DNA of 13,870 bases from Methanomassiliicoccales archaeon UBA147 (GCA_002496385.1 DAJR01000031.1:1-13870); one strand, 5' to 3'; numbered from the stretch's first letter, positions 6,101 to 13,797 are shown. Notes: generated from the letters alone by a model not told the origin. Made by a program: numbers and translations.

Positions 6101-6790
6101 ATGAGACGCATTACCTGCTCGATTCAATTCGTTTCCATTATCATAGCCGCTCTACTCCTGACATTATGCCTGGTGTCCGGTTTCTCAAGCGCACAGCAGG
6201 GAGGTATCGGCGTTGACAATGACGGCCCCTCGTATATTGACATTGCCCTGGTCGAAACTGATACGCTGAATTATGTTAATGTCGAAGTAAGGGACCTGAA
6301 CGGTTGGAACGATATATTTTCAATCAATGTCACAATTACGGGCAACCAAAACGAAATTATCAGCCAGATATGTTACATGCAGTATCCAAAGCTCGGCTCG
6401 ACCACCGTTGCAGCCATCAAATGGAACCAGACTGTTGGTGACTATCTCGTCGAATCTCTATGCTCATGGGTTCCGATTCCAGTTGCGCCGTGGAACCCGG
6501 ACAATGCAGTGATGGAGATTGGCCTAAGGGTCAGTTTCGCTCTGCAGAAATTTTCAGGTCAAAATGTCAATATCCTAGCTATGGACAAGGGCCAGCTGAC
6601 CTGCGAATATAACGGACCTTTCTCGGCGGAATACACCCCCGCACCAACTTTCGATAGTGTCGCCGTACCTATCGGCCTGTCTGCGATAGTGGCTGTTTTG
6701 ACCGCCGTTTTCGTGGTTTACAGAAGATTCAATAACAATAAACTGGCAAGGGCAGTTGAGGCCAGCCATGCGGCCTCGGGAGAGGATTAG
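6101..6790 (+). CDS. Small single-pass surface protein of unknown function
   Basis: The 229-residue product has a signal peptide (about 1-32, ending GFSSAQQ), an exterior domain of about 150 residues, one C-terminal span (about 187-207) and a short basic tail. The exterior part is strand-rich (for example IDIALVETDTLNYVNVEVRD), has sequons and three cysteines (C91, C121, C168), and resembles an Ig-like sandwich without a recognisable enzyme motif. GGAGGTG at 6084-6090 lies 10 nt before ATG 6101. The in-frame TTG at 6092 is too close to that site to be used. The stop codon ends 10 nt before the anchored AAA+ gene, whose ribosome binding site overlaps this gene's stop, so the two are almost certainly co-expressed. 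A sensory or scaffold role beside the AAA+ protein is possible but unproven. Confidence 0.82.
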   Translation: MRRITCSIQFVSIIIAALLLTLCLVSGFSSAQQGGIGVDNDGPSYIDIALVETDTLNYVNVEVRDLNGWNDIFSINVTITGNQNEIISQICYMQYPKLGSTTVAAIKWNQTVGDYLVESLCSWVPIPVAPWNPDNAVMEIGLRVSFALQKFSGQNVNILAMDKGQLTCEYNGPFSAEYTPAPTFDSVAVPIGLSAIVAVLTAVFVVYRRFNNNKLARAVEASHAASGED

Positions 6791-6800
6791 GAGGGTATGA

Positions 6801-9800
6801 ATGGACAGACAATGTGACATCTGCCAGAGCGTCACCACCGACGATGAACAGTCCATTTGCTCAGTGTGCGGCGCGGAACTGCCCAACGTTTCTACTGCCC
6901 CCAAGAAGGAAGATGAACTTGAGGATCTGAATCTTCAAAACGGCAACGCAGAACAATCCGAAGAGCCCGAGTCCCAGACAGATGAATGGGAGACTGGGGC
7001 GGTTGGTGGCGGTGCCGGTGTCGATATTGACACTGAAGAGATGCCCTCCGAAGATGGTGTTCCACAGACCGAAGAGGTCGTTCTCGGGAACGATGAATTC
7101 CTCTGCCCGGGCTGCAAGAACCCAGTGAAACAGGGCACAAAGCAATGCCCGAACTGCCAGACAGACACCGAGTACCTTGTGCCCTGCACATTCTGCGGAA
7201 TGGGCATTGACAAACTGGCTGAAATCTGCCCCCATTGCTATACCGACCTGAAGCTTCAAAAAGAACAGACCGCCCAAGCCGCGGAGGCACCCACGGCGGA
7301 GAAACCCGTACCTGCCGAACCGGAAGCCTCAGAAAACCTCCCGAAGGACGAAGCAGCCGACATCCAGGCACGCGAGTTGGGGCAGAATGGCAAGCTTTCA
7401 GAAAAGGAAAAGAAAGCCATGCTGAAGAAACTCCTGAAGGAGCAGAAGGACCTCGAAAAGAAACTCAAGAAGGGCCAGATCACCGAAGAAGAATTCGCCA
7501 AGAGGCTGGACGAGATAAGGATGGGCAATGGCTTCGGGCCGATAGGCGGCTATGTTCTCGAGGAGGCCGAGGGCAAAGATCTCAAAGAAGCCGAGCTTGG
7601 CCAGAACGGCAAGCTCTCCGAGAAGGAAAGGAAACTGATGCTCAAGAAGCTGAACAAGGAGCAGAAAGAACTGGAGAAACAGCTTAAGAACGGCGAGATA
7701 ACCGAGGAAGAGTTTGCAAAGCGCCTTGACAAGATCCGCATGGGCAACGGCTTCGGGCCGATAGGCGGCTATGTTCTCGAGGAGGAGGAAGGCAGGCTGG
7801 AGAAGAGGGCGGAGAGGGAAGCCAAGAAGGAACTCATTCGCGAAGAGCTGGCCAAGGAGCGCCGCGCCGGCATAATGAACTATTACAACCTGAGCCTGAT
7901 AACGCTGTTCTTCTTCGTGTTCCTGGCGATTTTCGTGGTCATGGAATTCATATTCACAGTGGCCAATTTCACCACCCAATCCGATGTGCCTCTTGCGATA
8001 TTCTTTAATTTTTCTGCCACACTGGACGAGATAACCAGTATCCCAGTGCTGCTGTTTGCCGCAATTCTCACGGTCTCTGACATGGTCCTCCACCTGTGGG
8101 ACAGGAAGACCAACCTGATGCTCTCTCTCGTTCCGACCGGCATAATGATTCTGGCTCTCAGCATAGATGCTTCCCACTATAGCACCTTCGTCGGCATCGA
8201 CCTGATAATAATCCTTGTCCTGCTCACGCTGTTGATATTGATGCTGGTCCTTGACCTGTACTGCTCTTTCATCATCTACCCGGTCGTGCTGGACACGCAG
8301 AAGCGTGACGAGCTCGAACTCTTTCTCGAAAAGGAACAGGAGAAGATGGAGATCCAGCAGAACCTCGAGGAAGAGTACCAGAAGATGGTCGAGGAGGAAG
8401 AGGAAAAACTCCGACTCAAGGACGACGAGATAGACGATATCAAGACCAAGCTCGAAAGCCTCAATGACCAGATCCAGCAGGAGGAGGAGAAGCTGCGCCT
8501 GAAGGAGGATGAGATATCCTCCATAAAATCGGAACTCGACCTCAAGACCCAGCAGATGGCCGAGGAGGAAGAGAAGCTCCGCATGAAAGAGGACGAGATG
8601 GAGAGCCTGATCCAGACAGAGCTCGAGAAGCGCGCCGAGGACATGATGGTGGAGGAAGAGGAAAAGATCCGCATGAAGGAGGAGGAGCTCATCAGGTCGA
8701 GGAATGAGCTGGACATCCAGAAGAACCTGTTCGACGAGACCAGGGAGAAACTGCGCATGAAGGAGCAGGAGATGATGTCCCTCAAGACCGAGCTTGAGAG
8801 CCAGATGAGGCAGAGGTTCGAGGAACAGGACCGCCTCAGGCTGAAGGAAGCTGCGGCGAAGATGCTGGAACGCGGCAAGCAGAAACGCGTTCTTTTCCCG
8901 TTCGCAGCCATGGTCGGCCAGGACAAGATGAAACGGGCCCTTGTGCTGAATGCCATCTACCCGGAGGTCGGCGGAGTTCTCATTCGGGGCCAGAAAGGCA
9001 CGGGAAAGTCGGTTTCGGTGAGGGGGCTGGCTGAAGTACTTCCTGATATAGATGTGACCGGATGCAAATTCAACTGCGACCCCAAGGACCCTGACAAGTT
9101 CTGCACGGAATGCAAGGCAAGGCACGACGCTGGCAAGTTGGAAACCTTCAGCAGGCCGGTGCAGGTGGTCGACCTCCCGCTGAACATCACAGAGGATAGG
9201 CTGGTCGGCAGCATCGACATCGAGCGGATACTGGCGGCAGGGGAAAAATCATTCGAGCCGGGCATCCTTGCAGAAGCGCACCGCGGCATCCTCTATGTCG
9301 ATGAGATAAACCTGCTTGACGATTACATTGTGGACATTCTGCTGGACGCCGCCTCATCGGGCGTGGTCACCATCGAACGCGAGGGGATGAGCATCAGTCA
9401 CCCGTCAAGATTCCTGATAGTCGGAAGCATGAATCCCGAGGAGGGCGAGCTGAGGCCACAGATACTCGACAGGCTGGCGCTGCAATGCGACGTCATCGGC
9501 ATCAAGGACGTGGAACAGAGGATACAGATTGTGAAGAGGCGAGAAGCATTCACTTCCGATCCCGTCAAGTTCAGAGAAAAGTTCGAAAGCCAGCGAACAG
9601 AACTGAGGGCGAAGATAGACAAAGCCCAGGAATTGATGCCCAACGTTACGACGCCTCCCAGGATATACAAGCTCATAGCCCAGATATGCCTGGATTTTGA
9701 CGTGGATGGCCACAGGGCCGACATAATCATCGAGAGGGCGGCCAGGGCGAACGCGGCCTTCGAGGGACGGCTCGAGACCACGGCCGAGGACGTGGCCTCG

Positions 9801-9917
9801 GCAGCGGCAATGGCACTGCCCCACCGGATGAGGCGCAAGCCCTCCGAGGAAGAGGAGTTCAACGAAGAGAGCATTCTGAAACTGATAAAGTCCAGAGAGG
9901 CCGAACTGGAGGACTGA
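6801..9917 (+). CDS. Membrane-anchored AAA+ ATPase: zinc ribbons, SHOCT-like repeats, 4 spans, coiled coil, ChlI-like module
   Basis: The 1038-residue protein is modular. Three C-x2-C pairs of pairs form zinc ribbons (C5/C8-C20/C23, C102/C105-C116/C119, C129/C132-C143/C146), separated by an acidic linker (35-95). Two SHOCT-like repeats follow (192-264, 265-331; core GQITEEEFAKRL). Four membrane spans lie at about 363-389, 411-432, 438-457 and 464-494, leaving both ends in the cytoplasm. A coiled coil of about 190 residues (500-690) leads to a magnesium-chelatase-I-type AAA+ module: Walker A GQKGTGKS (730-737), C755/C759/C768/C771, Walker B LYVDE (D834, E835), sensor-1 N878 in GSMNPEEGELRP, R885 and R891 as arginine-finger candidates, and a sensor-2 helix in HRADIIIERAARAN. 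All ATPase residues look intact. GGAGGG at 6790-6795 fixes the start. The fusion is atypical for ChlI/BchI proteins, which are soluble and about 350 residues. Its function is unknown. Confidence 0.95.
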   Translation: MDRQCDICQSVTTDDEQSICSVCGAELPNVSTAPKKEDELEDLNLQNGNAEQSEEPESQTDEWETGAVGGGAGVDIDTEEMPSEDGVPQTEEVVLGNDEFLCPGCKNPVKQGTKQCPNCQTDTEYLVPCTFCGMGIDKLAEICPHCYTDLKLQKEQTAQAAEAPTAEKPVPAEPEASENLPKDEAADIQARELGQNGKLSEKEKKAMLKKLLKEQKDLEKKLKKGQITEEEFAKRLDEIRMGNGFGPIGGYVLEEAEGKDLKEAELGQNGKLSEKERKLMLKKLNKEQKELEKQLKNGEITEEEFAKRLDKIRMGNGFGPIGGYVLEEEEGRLEKRAEREAKKELIREELAKERRAGIMNYYNLSLITLFFFVFLAIFVVMEFIFTVANFTTQSDVPLAIFFNFSATLDEITSIPVLLFAAILTVSDMVLHLWDRKTNLMLSLVPTGIMILALSIDASHYSTFVGIDLIIILVLLTLLILMLVLDLYCSFIIYPVVLDTQKRDELELFLEKEQEKMEIQQNLEEEYQKMVEEEEEKLRLKDDEIDDIKTKLESLNDQIQQEEEKLRLKEDEISSIKSELDLKTQQMAEEEEKLRMKEDEMESLIQTELEKRAEDMMVEEEEKIRMKEEELIRSRNELDIQKNLFDETREKLRMKEQEMMSLKTELESQMRQRFEEQDRLRLKEAAAKMLERGKQKRVLFPFAAMVGQDKMKRALVLNAIYPEVGGVLIRGQKGTGKSVSVRGLAEVLPDIDVTGCKFNCDPKDPDKFCTECKARHDAGKLETFSRPVQVVDLPLNITEDRLVGSIDIERILAAGEKSFEPGILAEAHRGILYVDEINLLDDYIVDILLDAASSGVVTIEREGMSISHPSRFLIVGSMNPEEGELRPQILDRLALQCDVIGIKDVEQRIQIVKRREAFTSDPVKFREKFESQRTELRAKIDKAQELMPNVTTPPRIYKLIAQICLDFDVDGHRADIIIERAARANAAFEGRLETTAEDVASAAAMALPHRMRRKPSEEEEFNEESILKLIKSREAELED
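7374..7793 (+). repeat. Two tandem SHOCT-like repeats inside the AAA+ gene
   Basis: A 73-codon unit beginning ELGQNGKLSEKE is followed by a second copy that starts 219 nt later. The proteins agree at most positions. The DNA has drifted at many silent sites, yet a 37-nt stretch (7530-7566 and 7749-7785, encoding GFGPIGGYVLEE) is identical. Confidence 0.85.
8391..8849 (+). repeat. Six 28-residue coiled-coil repeats
   Basis: The motif K/R-L/I-R-L/M-K-E/D recurs with its first residue at 536, 564, 592, 622, 650 and 678. Spacings are 28, 28, 30, 28 and 28 residues, that is four heptads per unit with one two-residue slip. Each unit opens with a run of Glu. This predicts a long, regular stalk between membrane and ATPase. 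Confidence 0.8.
9908..9912 (+). promoter_or_regulatory. Ribosome binding site for a TTG start
   Basis: GGAGG lies inside the last codons of the anchored AAA+ gene, 9 nt before TTG 9922, and supports that unusual start. Confidence 0.5.
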
Positions 9918-9921
9918 ACCA

Positions 9922-11001
9922 TTGGCGGAAGCAAAGCAGACAGAGGTTCCCCGCATCAAGGCCAGGAAGACCGAATACCCTTTCACCGCGATAGTGGGCC
10001 AGGAAGTGCTAAAGCGGGCGCTCGTCCTCAATGTAGTCAACCCGAAGGTCGGCGGGGTGCTCATCCGCGGTGAAAAAGGCACAGGGAAATCCATTGCAGT
10101 CAGGGCGATGGCCGACATACTTCCATCGATAGACGTGGTCGAGGGCTGCAAGTACAACTGCGATCCCCGGAAGCCGGATAAATTCTGCAATGACTGCAAA
10201 GCGCTTAAGGAGAAAGGCGAGATAAAGGCAGTAAAAAGCCCCACGAAGATTGTCAATTTGCCCCTAAACATCACGGAAGACCGGCTGGTCGGCAGCATCG
10301 ACATCGAGCGGATCCTCAATGAGGGGGTCAGGTCGTTCGAGCCCGGGCTTCTTGCCGAGGCGCACCGCGGAATCCTGTACGTTGACGAGATCAATCTTCT
10401 TGAGGACAATGTGGTGGATGTCCTCCTGGACGCCGCTGCCATGGGCATGGTGACGATTGAGAGGGAAGGCATCAGTTTGAATTATCCATCCGATTTTATA
10501 ATAATCGGCAGCATGAACCCGGAGGAGGGAGAGCTGAGGCCCCAGTTGCTGGACCGCCTGGCACTTCAGGCGGAGGTCACGGGCCTGCATGTGCTGGAGC
10601 AGAGGGTGGACATCATGAAGGCTGCCAGGGAGTTCGCCCTGGACCCGGTGGTTTTCAGGGACCAGCACAGGGACAAACTGAAAACGCTCAGGGACGAAAT
10701 CATCAAGGCCAGGGAGCTGATGCCAAAGGTGACGACGCCGGACTCTGTCCTGGCGATTATAACGAAGATAGGCATTGATTTCAACATAGACGGGCACAGG
10801 GGCGACATCATCATCGAGAGGACGGCCAGGACGAACGCGGCGTTCGAAGGCCGCACCGAATGCACTCCCGACGACGTCATTGTCGCGGCCGAGATGGCCT
10901 TGCCCCACAGGATGAGAAAACAGCCTTTCGAAGAGGAGTCTTTTTCAGCGGAGATGCTTAGACGTCTTGTCAGAAAGTATGAGACGGACGGCATCAGGTG
11001 A
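9922..11001 (+). CDS. Soluble magnesium-chelatase-I-like AAA+ ATPase
   Basis: The 359-residue protein has the usual ChlI/BchI length and no membrane segment. Walker A is GEKGTGKS (50-57), Walker B LYVDE (D155, E156), sensor-1 N199 in GSMNPEEGELRP, with R206 and R212 as arginine-finger candidates and a sensor-2 helix from GHRGDIIIERTART. Four cysteines (C76, C80, C89, C92; C-x3-C-x8-C-x2-C) form a probable zinc site found in archaeal members. It aligns over its whole length with the C-terminal module of the preceding protein, well over half the residues being identical by eye, so the pair arose by duplication. In tetrapyrrole chelatases such ATPases drive metal insertion together with a VWA-domain subunit and a large catalytic subunit, and neither is present here. 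The TTG start lies 4 nt after the upstream stop. The stop faces a convergent gene 5 nt away. Confidence 0.93.
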   Translation: MAEAKQTEVPRIKARKTEYPFTAIVGQEVLKRALVLNVVNPKVGGVLIRGEKGTGKSIAVRAMADILPSIDVVEGCKYNCDPRKPDKFCNDCKALKEKGEIKAVKSPTKIVNLPLNITEDRLVGSIDIERILNEGVRSFEPGLLAEAHRGILYVDEINLLEDNVVDVLLDAAAMGMVTIEREGISLNYPSDFIIIGSMNPEEGELRPQLLDRLALQAEVTGLHVLEQRVDIMKAAREFALDPVVFRDQHRDKLKTLRDEIIKARELMPKVTTPDSVLAIITKIGIDFNIDGHRGDIIIERTARTNAAFEGRTECTPDDVIVAAEMALPHRMRKQPFEEESFSAEMLRRLVRKYETDGIR

Positions 11002-11006
11002 CCGTT

Positions 11007-11495
11007 TTATCCCCAATACACCAGTGTCGCGTACTCCGTCCTTCCGCTGACCTCCAGCCTTGCCCTCTCGATTGTGAAATCCAGACCCGATCTGTGTTCC
11101 CCCGAATCGATGCCCGAGCCTGCCGTCTCGAATTCGGTCAGATTGAACTGCCTGGAAGTCAAATTGCACGGTATGCACTGCGCCACTGGTCTCGATATCC
11201 ATGACCTGCCGCAGGAGGAGACAATGACCGAATCCTGCGTGATGTTGACTGTGTACCCGCCTCCCCCTATTGTTAATGGCAGCTGGCCGGGATCGTTGCC
11301 ATAGGTGATGTTCAGGACAGTTTCCGCCTGAACCGATGCAAAACTGTCCATGACGCTGGTGATGGCATCCGCGACCCCCTGTCCCTCCCTGTCGACCATC
11401 GCCGAATGCTGCCAGGCGAAGAGTCCCAGAACGAATGTGGTCAGCGTTCCGATGGCGATGAGCACGCCTATCTTAGATGCCAGCCAATCCAACAT
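11007..11495 (-). CDS. Pilin-like protein with N-terminal membrane helix
   Basis: The 162-residue product starts MLDWLASKIG and runs at once into a single hydrophobic helix (about 8-28). An exterior domain with sequons and three cysteines (C95, C107, C110) follows and ends in a hydrophobic strand (YATLVYWG). Small archaeal proteins with this plan often belong to pilin-like or pseudopilin families, but I see no class III signal-peptidase site of the usual K/R-G type before the helix, so the assignment is loose. ATG 11495 is chosen because it gives a helix right at the N terminus and has GGGGA 6 nt upstream; the frame is open further upstream to 11588. It diverges from the DUF2085 gene and converges with the AAA+ gene, whose stop is 5 nt away. 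Confidence 0.72.
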   Translation of the reverse strand: MLDWLASKIGVLIAIGTLTTFVLGLFAWQHSAMVDREGQGVADAITSVMDSFASVQAETVLNITYGNDPGQLPLTIGGGGYTVNITQDSVIVSSCGRSWISRPVAQCIPCNLTSRQFNLTEFETAGSGIDSGEHRSGLDFTIERARLEVSGRTEYATLVYWG

Positions 11496-11564
11496 TGCTT
11501 TTCCCCATGGATGAGGAACCAGACACTCTGATTTAATGATATGCAGGCGACTCGGGCGCTGCTC

Positions 11565-11573
11565 TTTTATATT
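11565..11573. promoter_or_regulatory. Shared TATA box for two divergent genes
   Basis: TTTTATATT (AATATAAAA on the other strand) is an acceptable TATA box both ways. Plus-strand transcripts would begin at about the GTG at 11593 (leaderless). Minus-strand transcripts would begin near 11544, about 50 nt before ATG 11495. Confidence 0.5.
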
Positions 11574-11592
11574 CACAAGAAGATGCATATCC

Positions 11593-12180
11593 GTGAAGCA
11601 CGACCTGGACTATCTGAGGAGATGGCTTTTGGCAAGCCGTAGGGAGCGTATCGACGCTGCGGCATCAATCGCCTTCGCCATACTTCTGTTCTGGTTCCTC
11701 GGGAATGTAATGAGCCCCTTCCTGGCGCCTTCCGGCTCAATCGACCTCGGGAACGACGGGCTGGTCGGTGCGGACGACAAAGCTGATGAGATAAGCGGGA
11801 TAGAGAGCGGGTTCGCAAGATTCTTCTATAATGCGGGGGACACGAACTGCCACCAGCACGCAGACCGCTCCTTCTTCCTCAACGGGAACCAGATGCCGTT
11901 CTGCGCCCGCTGCACATCCATATTCCTGGGGCTGGCGATTGGCGCGGCCGTGCTCATTTTCCTTGACCTGGAGGTACACATTCTCTGGTTATTGGTGGCC
12001 CTGGTCCCGATCGGCCTTGACGGCGGCATCCAGCTGGTGACCGATTACGAGAGCACGAATCTCATGAGGTTCATAACCGGTGCCATTGCCGGAATCGCTG
12101 CTGGCATAGCCCTTGGCTACATAGTCTCGGAACTGGGCAAAATGGCGGTCATGAGAAAAAGGGTCAAGAAAGGCTCTTGA
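11593..12180 (+). CDS. DUF2085 family membrane protein
   Basis: The 195-residue product carries the DUF2085 hallmark: CHQ (86-88), RSFF (92-95), then a C-x2-C pair in MPFCARCTSIFLGLAIG (C104, C107) leading into a membrane span. Spans are predicted near 22-44, 108-125, 129-148 and 158-178, with an extracytoplasmic stretch between the first span and the Cys motif. The conserved Cys and His residues suggest metal or redox chemistry, but the family has no established function. GTG 11593 is preferred because the TATA box at 11565-11573 would put the transcript start there; ATG 11536 in the same frame lies upstream of that box. The 3' end overlaps the convergent phosphohexomutase gene by 17 nt. Confidence 0.85.
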   Translation: MKHDLDYLRRWLLASRRERIDAAASIAFAILLFWFLGNVMSPFLAPSGSIDLGNDGLVGADDKADEISGIESGFARFFYNAGDTNCHQHADRSFFLNGNQMPFCARCTSIFLGLAIGAAVLIFLDLEVHILWLLVALVPIGLDGGIQLVTDYESTNLMRFITGAIAGIAAGIALGYIVSELGKMAVMRKRVKKGS

Positions 12181-13504
12181 TGATATCGCCTACCGCTTTC
12201 ACCTTCTCAGCCATTATCCTCGCCGAGAGGTTCTCGTCATCCGATTCCACCGTTATCCTGATCAGGGGTTCGGTTCCCGAGGCGCGCACCAGCGACCAGT
12301 GGTCGAATGCCGTTGACTTTATTCCGTCGATATCGGTGATTTTTCCGTCGGCATTCTTCTTCACAATTTCCAGGATCTTTCCCTCCGTGCCTGGCGTTAT
12401 ATGGATTTTATGGTTTTTTATATAATACCGGGGAAGCTCAGCGATAATGCTGGACAGCGGGCCTCTGCGATGGGCTATGGAAAGCATCCGGGCGGCGGCC
12501 ATCATGCCGTCCCTGCAGTACTGGTGCTCGGGGAATATTACCCCGCCGTTCCCCTCTCCCCCGAGTATTGCCCGATTTTCCATCATGCGGCGGGCGATGA
12601 TGGGCGAGCCGATGGCTGTGAAGTCCATCTTCCCGCCCCGGGATTCCACAACGTCCTTCACGACTTTCGATGTGTTGATCGGGGTCACGACCACACCCTT
12701 GCCGGCGCGCTCCACGGCATCCATGGCCAGAATTGCCAGGCTCATGTCGCCTGAAATGTAATTCCCATTTTCATCCGTGAAGGTCGCCCTGTCCGCGTCT
12801 CCGTCATGCGCAATGCCGATATCCGCGCCATGGGCTTTGACAGCGGACATGAGTGCGCCAACATTCTCTTCCAAGGGTTCCGGCATCCTTCCCGGGAACC
12901 GCCCGTCAGGGTGCGAGTTGAGGGTTATCACATTGCCGCCCGCGGCAGCCAGAATCTCGGGCGAATATCCGATAGCGGCCCCATTGGCGCAGTCCACTAT
13001 TGCTGTGGCTCTGTTGCCCCCCCCGACATGGGACAGCACCGAATCACGGTATTTTTGCTGGACGACGTTTTCAGCGGTTGCGGAACCCAGCGAGTCCCAT
13101 GGCGCTCTCTCGGGCTTCCCGGCGAAAATTCGCTCAAATGACAATTCTTGGCTCTTTGAAAATTCGGTCCCGTCCGAGGAGAAGAACTTGACACCGTTGA
13201 ATTCCGGCGGATTGTGGGAGGCTGTTACCATCAGGCCCCCGTCCAAGTGCATTTCCCTCACCGCATATTGAACAACAGGGGTGGGGGTCACCCCAAGCAT
13301 AACGGTGCCGCAGCCGGCCGAAGCGGCTCCCGAGACAATCGCATTCAAAATCATGGGGCTGGTCGTTCTGGTATCCATGCCAATGGCAACCTGTTTTCGG
13401 GTGCCGAAGAAATATCCTGCCGCGATGCCGAGACGGATTGCATAGTCGATATTTTGGCTCTCGACCAACCACCGAATGCCATTCGTGCCGAACAGCCGCG
13501 ACAT
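12164..13504 (-). CDS. glmM: Phosphohexomutase (phosphoglucosamine/phosphomannomutase, GlmM-like)
   Basis: The 446-residue enzyme belongs to the alpha-D-phosphohexomutase family and interconverts hexose 6- and 1-phosphates through a phosphoserine, supplying precursors for nucleotide sugars and surface glycans. All four family motifs are intact: catalytic serine S96 in TASHNPPEFNG (94-104), metal loop DGDADR (234-239), sugar-binding GEGNGG (316-321) and phosphate-binding RASGTEPLIR (407-416). The N terminus RLFGTNGIRW is typical of archaeal members. Whether it prefers glucosamine, mannose or glucose phosphate cannot be told from these motifs. ATG 13504 has GGTGG about 8 nt upstream and lies 14 nt after the LSm stop, so both are probably one transcript. 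The final 17 nt overlap the DUF2085 gene on the other strand. Confidence 0.93.
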   Translation of the reverse strand: MSRLFGTNGIRWLVESQNIDYAIRLGIAAGYFFGTRKQVAIGMDTRTTSPMILNAIVSGAASAGCGTVMLGVTPTPVVQYAVREMHLDGGLMVTASHNPPEFNGVKFFSSDGTEFSKSQELSFERIFAGKPERAPWDSLGSATAENVVQQKYRDSVLSHVGGGNRATAIVDCANGAAIGYSPEILAAAGGNVITLNSHPDGRFPGRMPEPLEENVGALMSAVKAHGADIGIAHDGDADRATFTDENGNYISGDMSLAILAMDAVERAGKGVVVTPINTSKVVKDVVESRGGKMDFTAIGSPIIARRMMENRAILGGEGNGGVIFPEHQYCRDGMMAAARMLSIAHRRGPLSSIIAELPRYYIKNHKIHITPGTEGKILEIVKKNADGKITDIDGIKSTAFDHWSLVRASGTEPLIRITVESDDENLSARIMAEKVKAVGDIIKSLS

Positions 13505-13518
13505 TGGGAAGCCACCGA

Positions 13519-13728
13519 TTATTTCGGTACGATGGTCACAATGTTGTTGCCGCGCAGGACGACTGTGCCGATGCGCCTGACCTTTTCATCCCGGGTCTCC
13601 TCGGCGTCTTCCAGAATCATGTTCATGTACTCGTCGAAGCCAGTCAGCTTACCCTCTAGGGTTCTTCCGTCTTTCAGCGTCAGCAGCACGATTTTACTAA
13701 TGTGTCTTTCCAGTATGTTCAAAGGCAT
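13519..13728 (-). CDS. Sm-like archaeal protein (LSm)
   Basis: The 69-residue product is a complete Sm fold. The Sm1 motif covers about 13-37 (VLLTLKDGRTLEGKLTGFDEYMN, with the family's D-x2-M-N step at 33-37) and Sm2 covers 54-67 (GTVVLRGNNIVTIV, holding the RG-N RNA-contact triplet). Such proteins form rings that bind U-rich RNA and act in RNA processing or as sRNA partners. ATG 13728 is preferred; an in-frame GTG at 13740 would add four residues but abuts the GGAG upstream. In many euryarchaea LSm is followed by rpl37e; here it is followed by the phosphohexomutase gene instead. Confidence 0.92.
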   Translation of the reverse strand: MPLNILERHISKIVLLTLKDGRTLEGKLTGFDEYMNMILEDAEETRDEKVRRIGTVVLRGNNIVTIVPK

Positions 13729-13778
13729 TGCCAAGGGCACTCCCCCTGTATTTCTTTAGGCCATAATAGGCTTCTTTC

Positions 13779-13787
13779 ATTTAAAAC
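13779..13787 (-). promoter_or_regulatory. TATA box of the LSm-phosphohexomutase operon
   Basis: The minus strand reads TTTTAAATG. A start near 13757 leaves a leader of about 28 nt that includes the GGGGGAG stretch. Confidence 0.45.
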
Positions 13788-13797
13788 TTACTGCACA

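Noticed and set aside
7398..9125. Long 575-codon minus-strand frame opposite the AAA+ gene
   Set aside because: It is a Leu/His-rich mirror of the Glu/Lys-rich coiled coil and has no motif or ribosome binding site.
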